10,285 nucleotides of DNA. It comes from Porticoccus sp. (lineage in GTDB: Bacteria; Pseudomonadota; Gammaproteobacteria; Pseudomonadales; Porticoccaceae). The DNA lies in assembly GCA_023263825.1 (NCBI GenBank), contig JALQUJ010000212.1, forward strand, positions 1 through 10,285. Reading direction: 5' to 3'. The translations under genes and the position numbers were made by a program. The notes under the pieces are model-generated. The model was given only the letters and a program-made list of their open reading frames with translations. It had not been told where the DNA came from and made no database searches. Shown one piece after another: positions 1 through 6,790 of the stretch (its first letter is position 1; each line of letters opens with the position of its first letter).

Positions 1-866
1 CTGACTCATTCGAAGTTACTGATGGCTATTCAACAGGTTATGCTTTTTTACAGTCAGAGTTAATTCACCGTAATCTGGCAGGTGTTTTAGGTTTGTTAAT
101 CATCACCCTTGCTGTTCGTTCCTGGCGTCGTCGGGATGACGAGACCTACCCTTTTCGGTTACCTACATTTATTTTATTCTTGGTGGTTTGGCAGGCTCTA
201 TTTGGCATGTGGACAGCTAAACTGGCATTGTGGCCCCAGGTAGTTACTGTCCATCTGGTCATGGGGGCAATTACCTGTTCGCTACTTTGGTTACTGACAT
301 TACGCCTTGATAATAAGCGTTGGAAGATACCCGAAGATATGCTGGTTAAATTAACTCGATTGAAGCCATGGATTGTATTGGGGGTAGTCCTGATTGTTAT
401 CCAAATTGTACTTGGTGGATGGACGAGCGCTAACAATGCGGCATCAGCATGTCCAGATTATCCTCGCTGCCAGAGTCAGTGGTGGCCAGAGATGGATATG
501 AAAAAAGGTTTTAATATCATAGAGAGTTTTGGCGTTGAGACCTTAAGCCAAACCTTGGAGAGTAAAGCCAGGGTAGCTATTCATGTGGTCCATCGGTTAG
601 GAGCCTTGGTGACAACTCTTTATATTGTTGGTTTGGCGATAGCCTTGTTATTTATTAAACACAGTCGAACACGCCGCATGTCTCTTCTTCTATTGGTAAC
701 ACTGGGCATACACTTGTATCTGGTGATATCACTGAGAGATATAGAGCAACTGGTATTGATGGTGATGCTGCATAATTTTAGTAGTACGTTGTTGCTGTTG
801 ACACTGGTGACGCTTGCCACCAAAGTGTGGACCGCCAAGAAAAAGTACCAGAGAACGATTTCCTGA
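1..866 (+). CDS. ctaA: Heme A synthase (COX15/CtaA), 5' end missing
   Basis: This integral membrane enzyme oxidises the C8 methyl group of heme O to the formyl group of heme A, for aa3-type cytochrome c oxidase. The frame is open from base 3 to a TGA at 864-866, giving 287 visible residues. There is no stop or credible start near the left edge, so the N-terminus (probably the first membrane segment) lies outside; a TTG at 93 is internal. Counting visible residues from base 3, the family's heme-ligand histidines appear in LIHRNLAG (H22), VTVHLVMG (H84), IHVVHRLGA (H194/H197) and VMLHNF (H257). A periplasmic cysteine pair, C150 and C156, sits in ACPDYPRCQSQWWP, as in type members with a Cys-containing second-half loop. 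Several hydrophobic segments separate these motifs. The segment before the last histidine (GIHLYLVISLRD) departs from the usual GISNV-like wording. The gene is followed at once by ctaB, the enzyme for the preceding step, which supports the assignment. Confidence 0.93.
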   Translation, partial: DSFEVTDGYSTGYAFLQSELIHRNLAGVLGLLIITLAVRSWRRRDDETYPFRLPTFILFLVVWQALFGMWTAKLALWPQVVTVHLVMGAITCSLLWLLTLRLDNKRWKIPEDMLVKLTRLKPWIVLGVVLIVIQIVLGGWTSANNAASACPDYPRCQSQWWPEMDMKKGFNIIESFGVETLSQTLESKARVAIHVVHRLGALVTTLYIVGLAIALLFIKHSRTRRMSLLLLVTLGIHLYLVISLRDIEQLVLMVMLHNFSSTLLLLTLVTLATKVWTAKKKYQRTIS

Positions 867-883
867 AGTGGAGCACTGAAGTA

Positions 884-1789
884 ATGAAAGAAGCAGAATT
901 TGAGATGGAAAAAGCGGGCTGGCGTGATTATTTAGAACTCACTAAGCCCAATGTTGTTGCCCTGATGATTCTGACAACAGTGATTGGCATGTTCCTCGCG
1001 GTCCCAGGCATGGTGCCTGTTGATGTTCTGATTTTGGGTAATGTGGGTATTGCACTATGTGCTGGTGCAGCAGCAGTAGTTAACCATGTGGTTGATCGCC
1101 AGATTGATACTAAAATGGCAAGAACTTTTAACCGCCCAGTAGCCAAAGGGCGTGTTCAGCCATTGCAGGCATTGTCATTTGCCGTGGTGATTGGCGTAGC
1201 AGGCATGGCGATTTTGCTGGTTTTTATCAATGCCTTAACAGCATGGTTAACACTGGCATCTCTGGTGGGTTATGCGGTGGTCTATACGTTATACCTAAAA
1301 CGTGCGACACCTCAGAATATTGTGATTGGTGGTTTGGCGGGTGCGGTGCCACCCCTTTTGGGCTGGACGGCTGTTACAGGCGAAGTACACGGTCACGCAT
1401 TATTATTAGTGTTGATAATCTTTGCTTGGACGCCACCTCATTTTTGGGCACTTGCGGTTCATCGTAAAGAAGAATATGCCAAGGCAGATATTCCCATGCT
1501 GCCTGTTACTCATGGTGAGAAGTACACCAAGCTCCATATCCTTCTGTATACCTTGATCATGATTATTATTACGGTGCTGCCTTTTGTAACTGGTATGAGC
1601 GGATGGCTTTATCTACTTGGTGCCCTAGTGTTAGGCGCTGGATTCCTCTATTGGGCCATTGTCATGATGATTGGTAAAAAACCAGATGCTGGGATGGATA
1701 CGTTTAGATATTCGATTATTTACCTCATGGCTCTCTTTATTACCATGCTTCTGGATCATTACCTGATCACAGTTCCTTCATTTATTTAA
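884..1789 (+). CDS. ctaB: Protoheme IX farnesyltransferase (heme O synthase)
   Basis: This UbiA-family membrane prenyltransferase transfers farnesyl from farnesyl diphosphate to heme B, making heme O, the substrate of the neighbouring heme A synthase. I chose the ATG at 884 (301 residues, the usual family size). GGAG at 870-873 is well placed before it, and the N-terminus then reads into AGWRDYLELTKPNV, where family members begin. The frame stays open upstream to a GTG at 827, which would overlap ctaA by 40 bases and has no clear ribosome site. The first Asp-rich motif is N67-x3-D71-x3-D75 within NHVVDRQIDTKMARTFNRP. The second conserved loop is Y198-x2-A201-D202-I203-P204-MLPV, preceded by WTPPHFWALAVHR. 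About nine hydrophobic helices surround these cytoplasmic loops. It lies 17 bases after ctaA and 21 before sco, so the three are probably one transcript. The alternative symbol cyoE is used where the partner is a bo3 oxidase; here ctaA argues for heme A supply. Confidence 0.95.
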   Translation: MKEAEFEMEKAGWRDYLELTKPNVVALMILTTVIGMFLAVPGMVPVDVLILGNVGIALCAGAAAVVNHVVDRQIDTKMARTFNRPVAKGRVQPLQALSFAVVIGVAGMAILLVFINALTAWLTLASLVGYAVVYTLYLKRATPQNIVIGGLAGAVPPLLGWTAVTGEVHGHALLLVLIIFAWTPPHFWALAVHRKEEYAKADIPMLPVTHGEKYTKLHILLYTLIMIIITVLPFVTGMSGWLYLLGALVLGAGFLYWAIVMMIGKKPDAGMDTFRYSIIYLMALFITMLLDHYLITVPSFI

Positions 1790-1810
1790 GCATTAAAGGG
1801 CTTTAATCTT

Positions 1811-2464
1811 ATGGGAAAATACAGTTTTAAAGGTGGTGTTCGTGTCACAATTATCTTTGTCGTTGTATTTATTTCCCTTGTGCTTGCCGGTTTTTTTCAT
1901 AAGTTTAACCAACCTCGTATTCTCAATAAGCATGAATTACGTGAGAACGGTGCGGTGTTGCTTCAAACACCACGAAAATTTAGTGAGTTTGAGTTGACGG
2001 ATCACAAAGGCCAGCCCTTTGGCATGGAACAGTTAAAAGATAAGTGGAGCTTAATCTTTTTTGGTTTTACCCATTGCCCCGATATTTGTCCTACAACAAT
2101 GGCGTCAGCGGCTAAAATGTATGCAGGGCTGGAAGATAATGAGAAAGATCAATTACAAGTGATATTGATTTCATTGGATCCAGAACGAGATACCACTGAA
2201 AAGCTTGCCGAATATGTACCCTACTTTAATCCTGATTTTATTGGGGCTACAGGTAATAAATACGTACTATTAAAGCTGGCAACAGAGCTTAATGTAGCCT
2301 TTAGTAAGGTAGAGTTAGAAGGCGGTGGCTATACCATTGACCACAGCGGTAACATGATATTAGTAAATCCCTATGGTCATTACTATGGTTTCTTAAAGCC
2401 CCCTTTTGCTGAAGGTAATATGCAGAGGGCATTACGTTCGATTATGGCGGGTTTTGAAGGGTGA
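1811..2464 (+). CDS. sco1: SCO1/SenC-type copper chaperone for cytochrome c oxidase
   Basis: SCO proteins are membrane-anchored thioredoxin-fold proteins that deliver copper to, or reduce the cysteines of, the CuA site of cytochrome c oxidase. The 217-residue product has one hydrophobic N-terminal segment (about residues 12-29, VTIIFVVVFISLVLAGFF) and a periplasmic domain. The copper-binding CxxxC is C89-P-D-I-C93 in FFGFTHCPDICPTTM, and the distal ligand is H178 in TIDHSGNMILVNP. SLDPERDT (121-128) is also typical. The ATG at 1811 is preceded by AAAGGG about 10 bases upstream. It follows ctaB by 21 bases, and this ctaA-ctaB-sco order is common at the end of cytochrome oxidase operons. The next genes are convergent, so this is probably the last gene of the operon. 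No convincing terminator was found in the 113 bases before znuB. The exact role (chaperone or thiol reductase) cannot be told from sequence. Confidence 0.93.
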   Translation: MGKYSFKGGVRVTIIFVVVFISLVLAGFFHKFNQPRILNKHELRENGAVLLQTPRKFSEFELTDHKGQPFGMEQLKDKWSLIFFGFTHCPDICPTTMASAAKMYAGLEDNEKDQLQVILISLDPERDTTEKLAEYVPYFNPDFIGATGNKYVLLKLATELNVAFSKVELEGGGYTIDHSGNMILVNPYGHYYGFLKPPFAEGNMQRALRSIMAGFEG

Positions 2465-2577
2465 TTTAGGGGGCGAGTTATTATTTCAATTTTGGGTTTG
2501 CCCGCCCTACTCTTTTCTTAGCTCTGATTTTCCTACCCTTGCTTTCCCTTATTGTGAATTCAAGAGTCACAGTTTTC

Positions 2578-3360
2578 TCAGTTATATTTTTTTGTCAGAG
2601 AAAGCAAAAATAAAATCCCTGCACTGAGTACAATAGATGGCCCCACAGGTGTGTCTAAATACCAAGAGCAACTTAAGCCAAAAATAACAGCACTACAGCC
2701 AATCAGGCTGGCAAATATGGCCATTTGCTCGGGTGTATTGGCAAAGCGCCTTGCTGTAGCGGCAGGAATCACCAGTAAAGCTGTTATCAGTAATACCCCG
2801 ACTACTTTCATCGCAATAGCTATCACAAGTGCAATGATAAGCATAAAGGCTGTACGTACTGCGGTGACGGGAATGCCTTCTACTTTTGCGAGCTCTTCAT
2901 GAATGGTGATTGCCAGCAAGGGATTCCATAGCTTTAATAATAATAAAATGGCGAATAGGCTAATGGCATAAATTATGACCACATCTTTGCCAGTGACCGT
3001 CAGTAAATCACCAAATAAAAGGCTTAATAAATCAACTTTGATATCTGGCATAAGCGCCATAGCTACTAGGCTTACCGCCAAGGAGGTATGGGACAAAATA
3101 CCTAAAAGTGTATCCGAGGCTAGGCCTTTCTGCTGTTGCAGCATCACTAATATCAATGCCAGAACCAGACAGGTAGCAATAACCGATAGCGTAGGGCTAA
3201 TGGATAACAACAACGCGAGCGCTACACCAAGTAATGATGAATGGGCTAATGTATCACCAAAATATGCCATGCGGCGCCAAACAATAAAGGCACCCAATGG
3301 CCCGGTAATCACAGCAACCCCCAGTCCCGCAAGTAACGCGTATAGAAGAACTTCAACCAT
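2578..3360 (-). CDS. znuB: Zinc ABC transporter permease ZnuB
   Basis: This is the membrane channel subunit of the ZnuABC high-affinity zinc importer (ABC-3 permease family). The frame is open upstream to 3462, but the ATG at 3358-3360 gives MVEVLLYALLAGLGV and 260 residues, matching the usual size and N-terminus of about 260 residues. The longer form would add 34 non-hydrophobic residues that overlap znuC by over 100 bases. Family signatures visible are GPLGAFIVWRRMAYFGDTLAHS near residues 20-41, HEELAKVEGIPV in the second half (the coupling-loop region facing ZnuC), and KVVGVLLITALLVIPAATAR. Seven to eight hydrophobic segments are evident. Its start codon overlaps the znuC stop by 8 bases, so translation is probably coupled, with GGGTG as a weak ribosome site inside znuC. 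It ends 113 bases from the convergent sco gene. Confidence 0.95.
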   Translation of the reverse strand: MVEVLLYALLAGLGVAVITGPLGAFIVWRRMAYFGDTLAHSSLLGVALALLLSISPTLSVIATCLVLALILVMLQQQKGLASDTLLGILSHTSLAVSLVAMALMPDIKVDLLSLLFGDLLTVTGKDVVIIYAISLFAILLLLKLWNPLLAITIHEELAKVEGIPVTAVRTAFMLIIALVIAIAMKVVGVLLITALLVIPAATARRFANTPEQMAIFASLIGCSAVIFGLSCSWYLDTPVGPSIVLSAGILFLLSLTKKYN

Positions 3361-4111
3361 GTTGGCACCCGCTCGAGTCGCTATCATTTGAGTGAACAAC
3401 TTCTCCATGTAGGCCATGTTCATGGTCGTGATGATGGGTGTATGTAGCTGTTTTAGAGCCAAAAAGTTCTATAAAGGCAGGGTTGTTGCTGACTTGATCC
3501 GGACGGCCATGGCAGCATATATGTTGATTTAAGCAGACCACTTCATCTGTTGCCGACATAACTAAATGTAGATCATGGGATACCATGAGTACGCCGCAGG
3601 GCAAACGAGTCCGTAATTGACCGATCAGTTTATAAAGTTCTTCTTGCCCCGCTACATCGACACCTTGTACTGGTTCATCAAGCACTAAAAAATTTGGTTT
3701 TCGTAAAATTGCACGGGCTAATAATGCACGTTGCATTTCCCCCCCGGAGAGCGATTGCAGGGGAGAGTGGATGTGTTTCTCTATGCCAACCTCTTTTAAG
3801 GCATCAATACAGAGTTTCGTGTTAGGCTCAGCTAATGCTAAAAAGCGGCCCAGTGTAATGGGGAGTGTTGGGTCAATATGCAGTTTTTGGGGCATGTAAC
3901 CTATACAAAGGTTTGAGTGGCGCATCACCCTCCCCTCATCCGGCTCTAATAATCCAAGTACAAGTTTAACCAGAGTTGTTTTTCCCGCGCCATTTGGTCC
4001 TATTAGGGTAATAATTTGTCCATCTTCAATAGATAAGTCTACGTCAGAAACTACTTTATTGTTATTAAAGTATTTCCCAATACCCTGTAGTTGAATAAGT
4101 ACTTCACTCAT
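3353..4111 (-). CDS. znuC: Zinc ABC transporter ATPase ZnuC with His-rich tail
   Basis: This is the nucleotide-binding subunit that powers ZnuB on the cytoplasmic face. In the 252-residue product the Walker A is G38PNGAGKTT, the Q-loop is Q75, the ABC signature is L121SGGEMQ, the Walker B is FLVLD145E146P and the switch histidine is H179 in VSHDLH, so all catalytic elements are intact. After the ATPase core (ending near FGSKTATY, residue 224) comes a tail with HHHDHEHGLHG (226-236) and further H240, C249 and H251. Such tails occur in ZnuC proteins and probably bind zinc, though their role is less settled than that of the ZnuA loop. The start ATG overlaps the zur stop by 8 bases and the stop overlaps znuB by 8 bases, implying a tightly coupled zur-znuC-znuB operon. 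Confidence 0.96.
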   Translation of the reverse strand: MSEVLIQLQGIGKYFNNNKVVSDVDLSIEDGQIITLIGPNGAGKTTLVKLVLGLLEPDEGRVMRHSNLCIGYMPQKLHIDPTLPITLGRFLALAEPNTKLCIDALKEVGIEKHIHSPLQSLSGGEMQRALLARAILRKPNFLVLDEPVQGVDVAGQEELYKLIGQLRTRLPCGVLMVSHDLHLVMSATDEVVCLNQHICCHGRPDQVSNNPAFIELFGSKTATYTHHHDHEHGLHGEVVHSNDSDSSGCQHG

Positions 4112-4643
4112 TATTTTTACTCTTTACCACTACATTTTCTGGAGGCTGATTGGGTGTTTCCTGGCACTCAGGGCAAAGCCCAACAATTTCAATGGCTTGA
4201 TCTTCGACTTTGAACCCGGTACGTTCTGCAGTATGCGAGACCATATTGCTCAGCTGTTCAGCACAGCACACAGCGGCTGAACCACAGGCGCGGCAGATTA
4301 AGAAAAAATCATTATGATTGTTTCCCGGAAAGGGGCAGCCAATATAAGCATTCAATGAGGCAATGCGATGAACAAGGCCTTGCTCAAGCAAGAACTCGAT
4401 AGCGCGGTATACCGTTGGAGCCTGTATTCTCTTTCCAGAACTTCCATTCAAGGTCATTTTGTCGACAATGTCATATGCACCTAGAGGCCGATGACTGGCC
4501 CAAATAGTTCTTAATACTGCTTCACGAATAGGTGTCAGTCTTGCTTGACTGTCATTACAGAGTGTCTGGGCCCGTTGAAGTGCGGCGTTTACACAACGCT
4601 TGTGATCATGGTTATGGTAAGCAAGGCGAGAGTTCGTCAGCAT
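4104..4643 (-). CDS. zur: Zinc uptake regulator Zur (Fur family)
   Basis: This cytoplasmic zinc-sensing repressor binds operators of zinc-uptake genes when loaded with zinc. The 179-residue product has a Fur-type winged helix: RLTPIREAVLRTIWASHRPLGAYDIVDKM (about 35-63), then the recognition-helix region QAPTVYRAIEFLLEQGLVHRI (74-94). A structural zinc site is formed by C117-x2-C120 and C157-x2-C160. H92, C103 and H110 are spaced like the regulatory zinc ligands of E. coli Zur. Compared with ferric Fur, the Cys-rich C-terminal half and the neighbouring znu genes point to zinc. The N-terminus carries an additional HNHDHKRC stretch (10-17). AAAGG lies upstream of the ATG at 4641-4643. A Zur-like box is centred 34 bases upstream, so autorepression is likely. 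It is the first gene of the zur-znuC-znuB operon and is divergent from znuA. Confidence 0.94.
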   Translation of the reverse strand: MLTNSRLAYHNHDHKRCVNAALQRAQTLCNDSQARLTPIREAVLRTIWASHRPLGAYDIVDKMTLNGSSGKRIQAPTVYRAIEFLLEQGLVHRIASLNAYIGCPFPGNNHNDFFLICRACGSAAVCCAEQLSNMVSHTAERTGFKVEDQAIEIVGLCPECQETPNQPPENVVVKSKNNE

Positions 4644-4666
4644 TTTCGAAGGCCTTTATATAAACA

Positions 4667-4687
4667 TAATGTTATTTTATACCATTA
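4667..4687. promoter_or_regulatory. Probable Zur operator for zur-znuCB
   Basis: On the plus strand this 21-bp imperfect palindrome has arms TAATGTTATT and TATACCATTA around a central T; 8 of 10 arm positions pair. It has the same outer TAATG...CATTA and the same length as the box before znuA, and it resembles the gammaproteobacterial Zur consensus (TGTTATA, N, TATAACA). Its centre is 34 bases upstream of the zur ATG. On the minus strand it contains TATAAA (4676-4681), a plausible -10 that the bound repressor would cover. Confidence 0.75.
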
Positions 4688-4704
4688 TGGTTAATTGGTA
4701 ACCA
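4676..4704 (-). promoter_or_regulatory. Candidate sigma-70 promoter of zur-znuCB
   Basis: Read on the minus strand, TGGTTA (4704-4699, weak -35, 3 of 6 matches) is followed after 17 bases by TATAAA (4681-4676, 5 of 6 matches to the -10). The -10 lies inside the Zur-like box, the expected layout for zinc-dependent repression. The weak -35 keeps confidence moderate. Confidence 0.4.
4681..4703. repeat. Nested small palindromes upstream of zur
   Basis: ACCAT-T-ATGGT (4681-4691) is a perfect 5-1-5 inverted repeat, and GGTTA-ATTGG-TAACC (4689-4703) is a perfect 5-5-5 inverted repeat sharing three bases with it. They sit just outside the Zur-like box and over the candidate -35. They could be a site for a second regulator or chance AT-rich symmetry; no family can be named. 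Confidence 0.35.
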
Positions 4705-4816
4705 GTATTTCGATGGGAAGATGTCTCCATCACTTATAGTATCGATAGGGTATGGAGCAATTTGGCAAGCGGCTGTATTCAATTTTTTATGATTATTTAA
4801 GATTAAGGCTAACAAT

Positions 4817-4837
4817 TAATGCTATATTATAACATTA
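4817..4837. promoter_or_regulatory. Zur operator for znuA
   Basis: This 21-bp near-perfect palindrome has arms TAATGCTATA and TATAACATTA around a central T; 9 of 10 arm positions pair. It matches the known gammaproteobacterial Zur-box pattern closely. Its centre is 35 bases upstream of the ATT start of znuA, mirroring the 34-base distance of the zur box. It contains -10-like hexamers (TATATT, TATTAT, TATAAC); the best -35 for any of them is weak (TTAAGG at 4803-4808). Confidence 0.85.
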
Positions 4838-4846
4838 CATATTTGT

Positions 4847-4864
4847 AGGGGGTTTGAAGCTATT
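4847..4864 (+). promoter_or_regulatory. Ribosome site and ATT start codon of znuA
   Basis: AGGGGG (4847-4852) is a strong Shine-Dalgarno-like run, followed after 9 bases by ATT (4862-4864) and then AAG TTT TCT CGG. In this frame there is no ATG or GTG between the stop at 4817-4819 and the secretion signal, and the only TTG (4892) falls in the middle of the signal peptide without a ribosome site. ATT is therefore the best supported start; the alternative is a base error or mutation of ATG at 4864. Confidence 0.7.
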
Positions 4865-5767
4865 AAGTTTTCTCGGTTAGCATTTTTACTGTTGTTTGGG
4901 TTGAGCTTGCCTGTGTGGGCTTCTTCGCCTGTTGTCTATACATCTATCAAGCCGGTGGCAATGTTGGTAAAGGCTGTAGCAGGTGATGATCTTGACGTGA
5001 AAGTCTTGCTTCCTGATTCGGCATCACCCCATGATTATGCTTTAAAGTTTTCTGACCTTAGGGCATTAAGGGAAGCTAATTTATTTGTTTGGGTTGGGCC
5101 AGAGCTTGAAAGTATTTTGGCTAAAGCATTGCGTGGAATACCTGGAGAGAATCAATTTTCTTTAGCAGGCATAAAGACCTTGCACTGGCCTGAGCATTTA
5201 TCCCACGATCACCATGGAGAGCATACTAGTGATCACAGCTTACATGATAATGAATTGAGCAAAGACCCTCATCTATGGCTAAGCCCTGAAAATAGTTTAA
5301 AAGTGGGGGAAGCTCTTTTAGAGCAACTTTCGAACAAATATCCACAACTTAAGGGAAATTTTACTGAAAATTTAAGAACCTTTTCGAAAGGGCTCGTGGT
5401 TTTAGACGATAAAATCGAAAAACAGCTAGAGCATGTAAAGCAACAAGGCTTTATCGTTTTGCATGATGGTTATGGGCATTTTGTAGATCATTATGGGTTG
5501 AATCAACTGTCCGTTATTAAGCTCAGTAGTGGGGCTGGTCGTGGAGCACGTCATTACAGCGATATGATGGCTTTGGGTGATCAAGTTGCCTGTGTTTTTA
5601 CCGAGCCCCAGCTTAATAGTAAGTCGGCCATTCAATTGGCAAACACACTGGGTTCTAATCATGCTGAACTGGACTTGATGGGAACTAACGTCATGTTAAG
5701 CGATGATAGTTATTTGGAGTTCTTTACAGCATTTGCCGATAGCTTCGCTACTTGCCTAAGTGACTAA
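4862..5767 (+). CDS. znuA: Periplasmic zinc-binding protein ZnuA (ATT start)
   Basis: ZnuA captures zinc in the periplasm and hands it to ZnuB. From the ATT at 4862 the product has 301 residues with a complete signal peptide: a basic start (MKFSR), a hydrophobic core (LAFLLLFGLSL) and a signal peptidase site after PVWA, residue 20. A TTG at 4892 would remove the basic part and half of the core. Metal-ligand histidines of the cluster A-I family are seen as H57 in ASPHDY, H137 in KDPHLWL and H201 in LHDGYGHF. Between the first two lies the His/Asp-rich loop typical of zinc rather than manganese binders (residues 108-128, including HDHHGEH). C244 and C298 could form the C-terminal disulfide of ZnuA proteins. 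A Zur-like box lies just upstream. It is divergent from zur-znuCB and convergent with the next gene, 39 bases away. Confidence 0.93.
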   Translation: MKFSRLAFLLLFGLSLPVWASSPVVYTSIKPVAMLVKAVAGDDLDVKVLLPDSASPHDYALKFSDLRALREANLFVWVGPELESILAKALRGIPGENQFSLAGIKTLHWPEHLSHDHHGEHTSDHSLHDNELSKDPHLWLSPENSLKVGEALLEQLSNKYPQLKGNFTENLRTFSKGLVVLDDKIEKQLEHVKQQGFIVLHDGYGHFVDHYGLNQLSVIKLSSGAGRGARHYSDMMALGDQVACVFTEPQLNSKSAIQLANTLGSNHAELDLMGTNVMLSDDSYLEFFTAFADSFATCLSD

Positions 5768-5806
5768 AGAAAGAAAAGAAGTAAACCCAGTAAAATCAAT
5801 TTGGTG

Positions 5807-6790
5807 CTAAACAGGCAGTGGGCAATAGCCAGTGATTCTACGTTTAAGCTTGTTTTTATATTCTTCTGGATCGTGTTGAATGGAAGGGCACCCTGCTCGT
5901 TCCGGGATCAGCGAAGTCAATAGCCTAGAAACCCAAAAACGAGTCGCCGAAAAGCATAAAACATCCTGCCAATATTGATTTTCACAAGGTGTAAATGGTC
6001 TTTCCTGATGATAGGCCGCTAACAAAGCCTTGGTAAGATGTTTATCCAACTCTCCTTGCTCGTTACAACACCATTCGTTGACGGCTTGCGCCACATCCAA
6101 AAGTAACCAGTCGGTGCAACTAAAATAAAAACCTGTTACTGCCTGAAGGGATTCATTATCAAAAAATAGCTGATCTTTAAATAAACTACCAATAAGTGGG
6201 CCAGAAGGTAGGTCGGGCTGGCTGTCTACTGTAGATTTAAACCGTTCCAGCTGTTCTTTAAGGAGTGAGGCATCACCTATAGAGAGTTGGGGTAAGAGCA
6301 CTTCTGCTGACAAATTAAGCCATACTAAGCTGCGGGGGTTTCCATATTCTTCGAAGAAATCAACGGATTTTGCATGCATTTTTCCTAAAAAAGTGCCTAT
6401 TTGTTCGCAAACAGTTTTTTCTTGATGTTCAGGGTGTGTTCCATGGGGTAGTTCTAATAACAGGGCTGGGTAGTCGCCAAATTGGGAGATATATTTCCCT
6501 TTCTGGTTTTTGATACAGGGAGTTACCGATATATCCTGCTTTATTAAATACTCTATGAGTGAAGCAGTGAAAACTAGCCGATCTAGTGCTGTTTGTTCTA
6601 CAGCCAAAAGTAGAAAGCGACGAACACCGATAGAATTCTCAGAATCAAGTTGAAATCGACAAGTATGGTGAGTCCGAGCAGAGTAGGCTGCATTAATCTG
6701 GCAATCACCACCCTGAGAACCTTTAACCAGGGTATATTGGGTTAGAAAGGTTTTGATACTATGTTGATCACCAATTTGAAAAGAAGCCAT
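5807..6790 (-). CDS. Degenerate homoserine kinase-like protein (APH fold), probable pseudokinase
   Basis: The 327-residue product resembles the APH-type homoserine kinase (ThrB of Pseudomonas) in length and in its C-terminal half: LFKDQLFFDN (203-212), FYFSCTDWLLLDVAQAVNEWC (221-241), LLAAYHQERPFT (256-267), RFWVSRLL (284-291) and HDPEEYKNKLKRR (306-318). In P. aeruginosa thrB also lies between polA and znuA. The catalytic signature of the family, HxDxxxxN followed by an Asp before FY or FW, is absent: the His, Asp and Asn positions are I200, S202 and Q207, and the metal-binding Asp is G220. The N-terminal nucleotide-binding part is also unrecognisable. Yet the frame is complete with no internal stop, so it looks like a maintained pseudoenzyme or a repurposed protein rather than a decayed gene. 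No signal peptide or membrane segment is seen. The ATG at 6788-6790 has only a weak ribosome site (AAGTGAAAC). Kinase activity should not be assumed; what it binds is unknown. Confidence 0.75.
   Translation of the reverse strand: MASFQIGDQHSIKTFLTQYTLVKGSQGGDCQINAAYSARTHHTCRFQLDSENSIGVRRFLLLAVEQTALDRLVFTASLIEYLIKQDISVTPCIKNQKGKYISQFGDYPALLLELPHGTHPEHQEKTVCEQIGTFLGKMHAKSVDFFEEYGNPRSLVWLNLSAEVLLPQLSIGDASLLKEQLERFKSTVDSQPDLPSGPLIGSLFKDQLFFDNESLQAVTGFYFSCTDWLLLDVAQAVNEWCCNEQGELDKHLTKALLAAYHQERPFTPCENQYWQDVLCFSATRFWVSRLLTSLIPERAGCPSIQHDPEEYKNKLKRRITGYCPLPV

Noticed and set aside
827..883. GTG start for ctaB at 827
   Set aside because: It would overlap ctaA by 40 bases, lacks a ribosome site and exceeds family length; the ATG at 884 has GGAG at good spacing.
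2469..2521. GGGCG (2471-2475) pairing with CGCCC (2503-2507) as a terminator between sco and znuB
   Set aside because: The stem is only 5-6 bp with a loop of about 27 bases, and the following tract is interrupted by C residues, so it is too weak to call.
2651..3391. Plus-strand open frames opposite znuB
   Set aside because: They are antisense shadows of a strongly supported gene, with no ribosome site or recognisable protein features.
3361..3462. 34-residue N-terminal extension of ZnuB
   Set aside because: It lies wholly inside znuC, is not hydrophobic and is not expected for the family; the ATG at 3360 gives a normal ZnuB and the same 8-base overlap as zur-znuC.
4712..4731. GATGG...CCATC inverted repeat in the zur-znuA spacer
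   Set aside because: The 5-bp arms around a 10-base gap are within chance expectation and lie away from both promoters.
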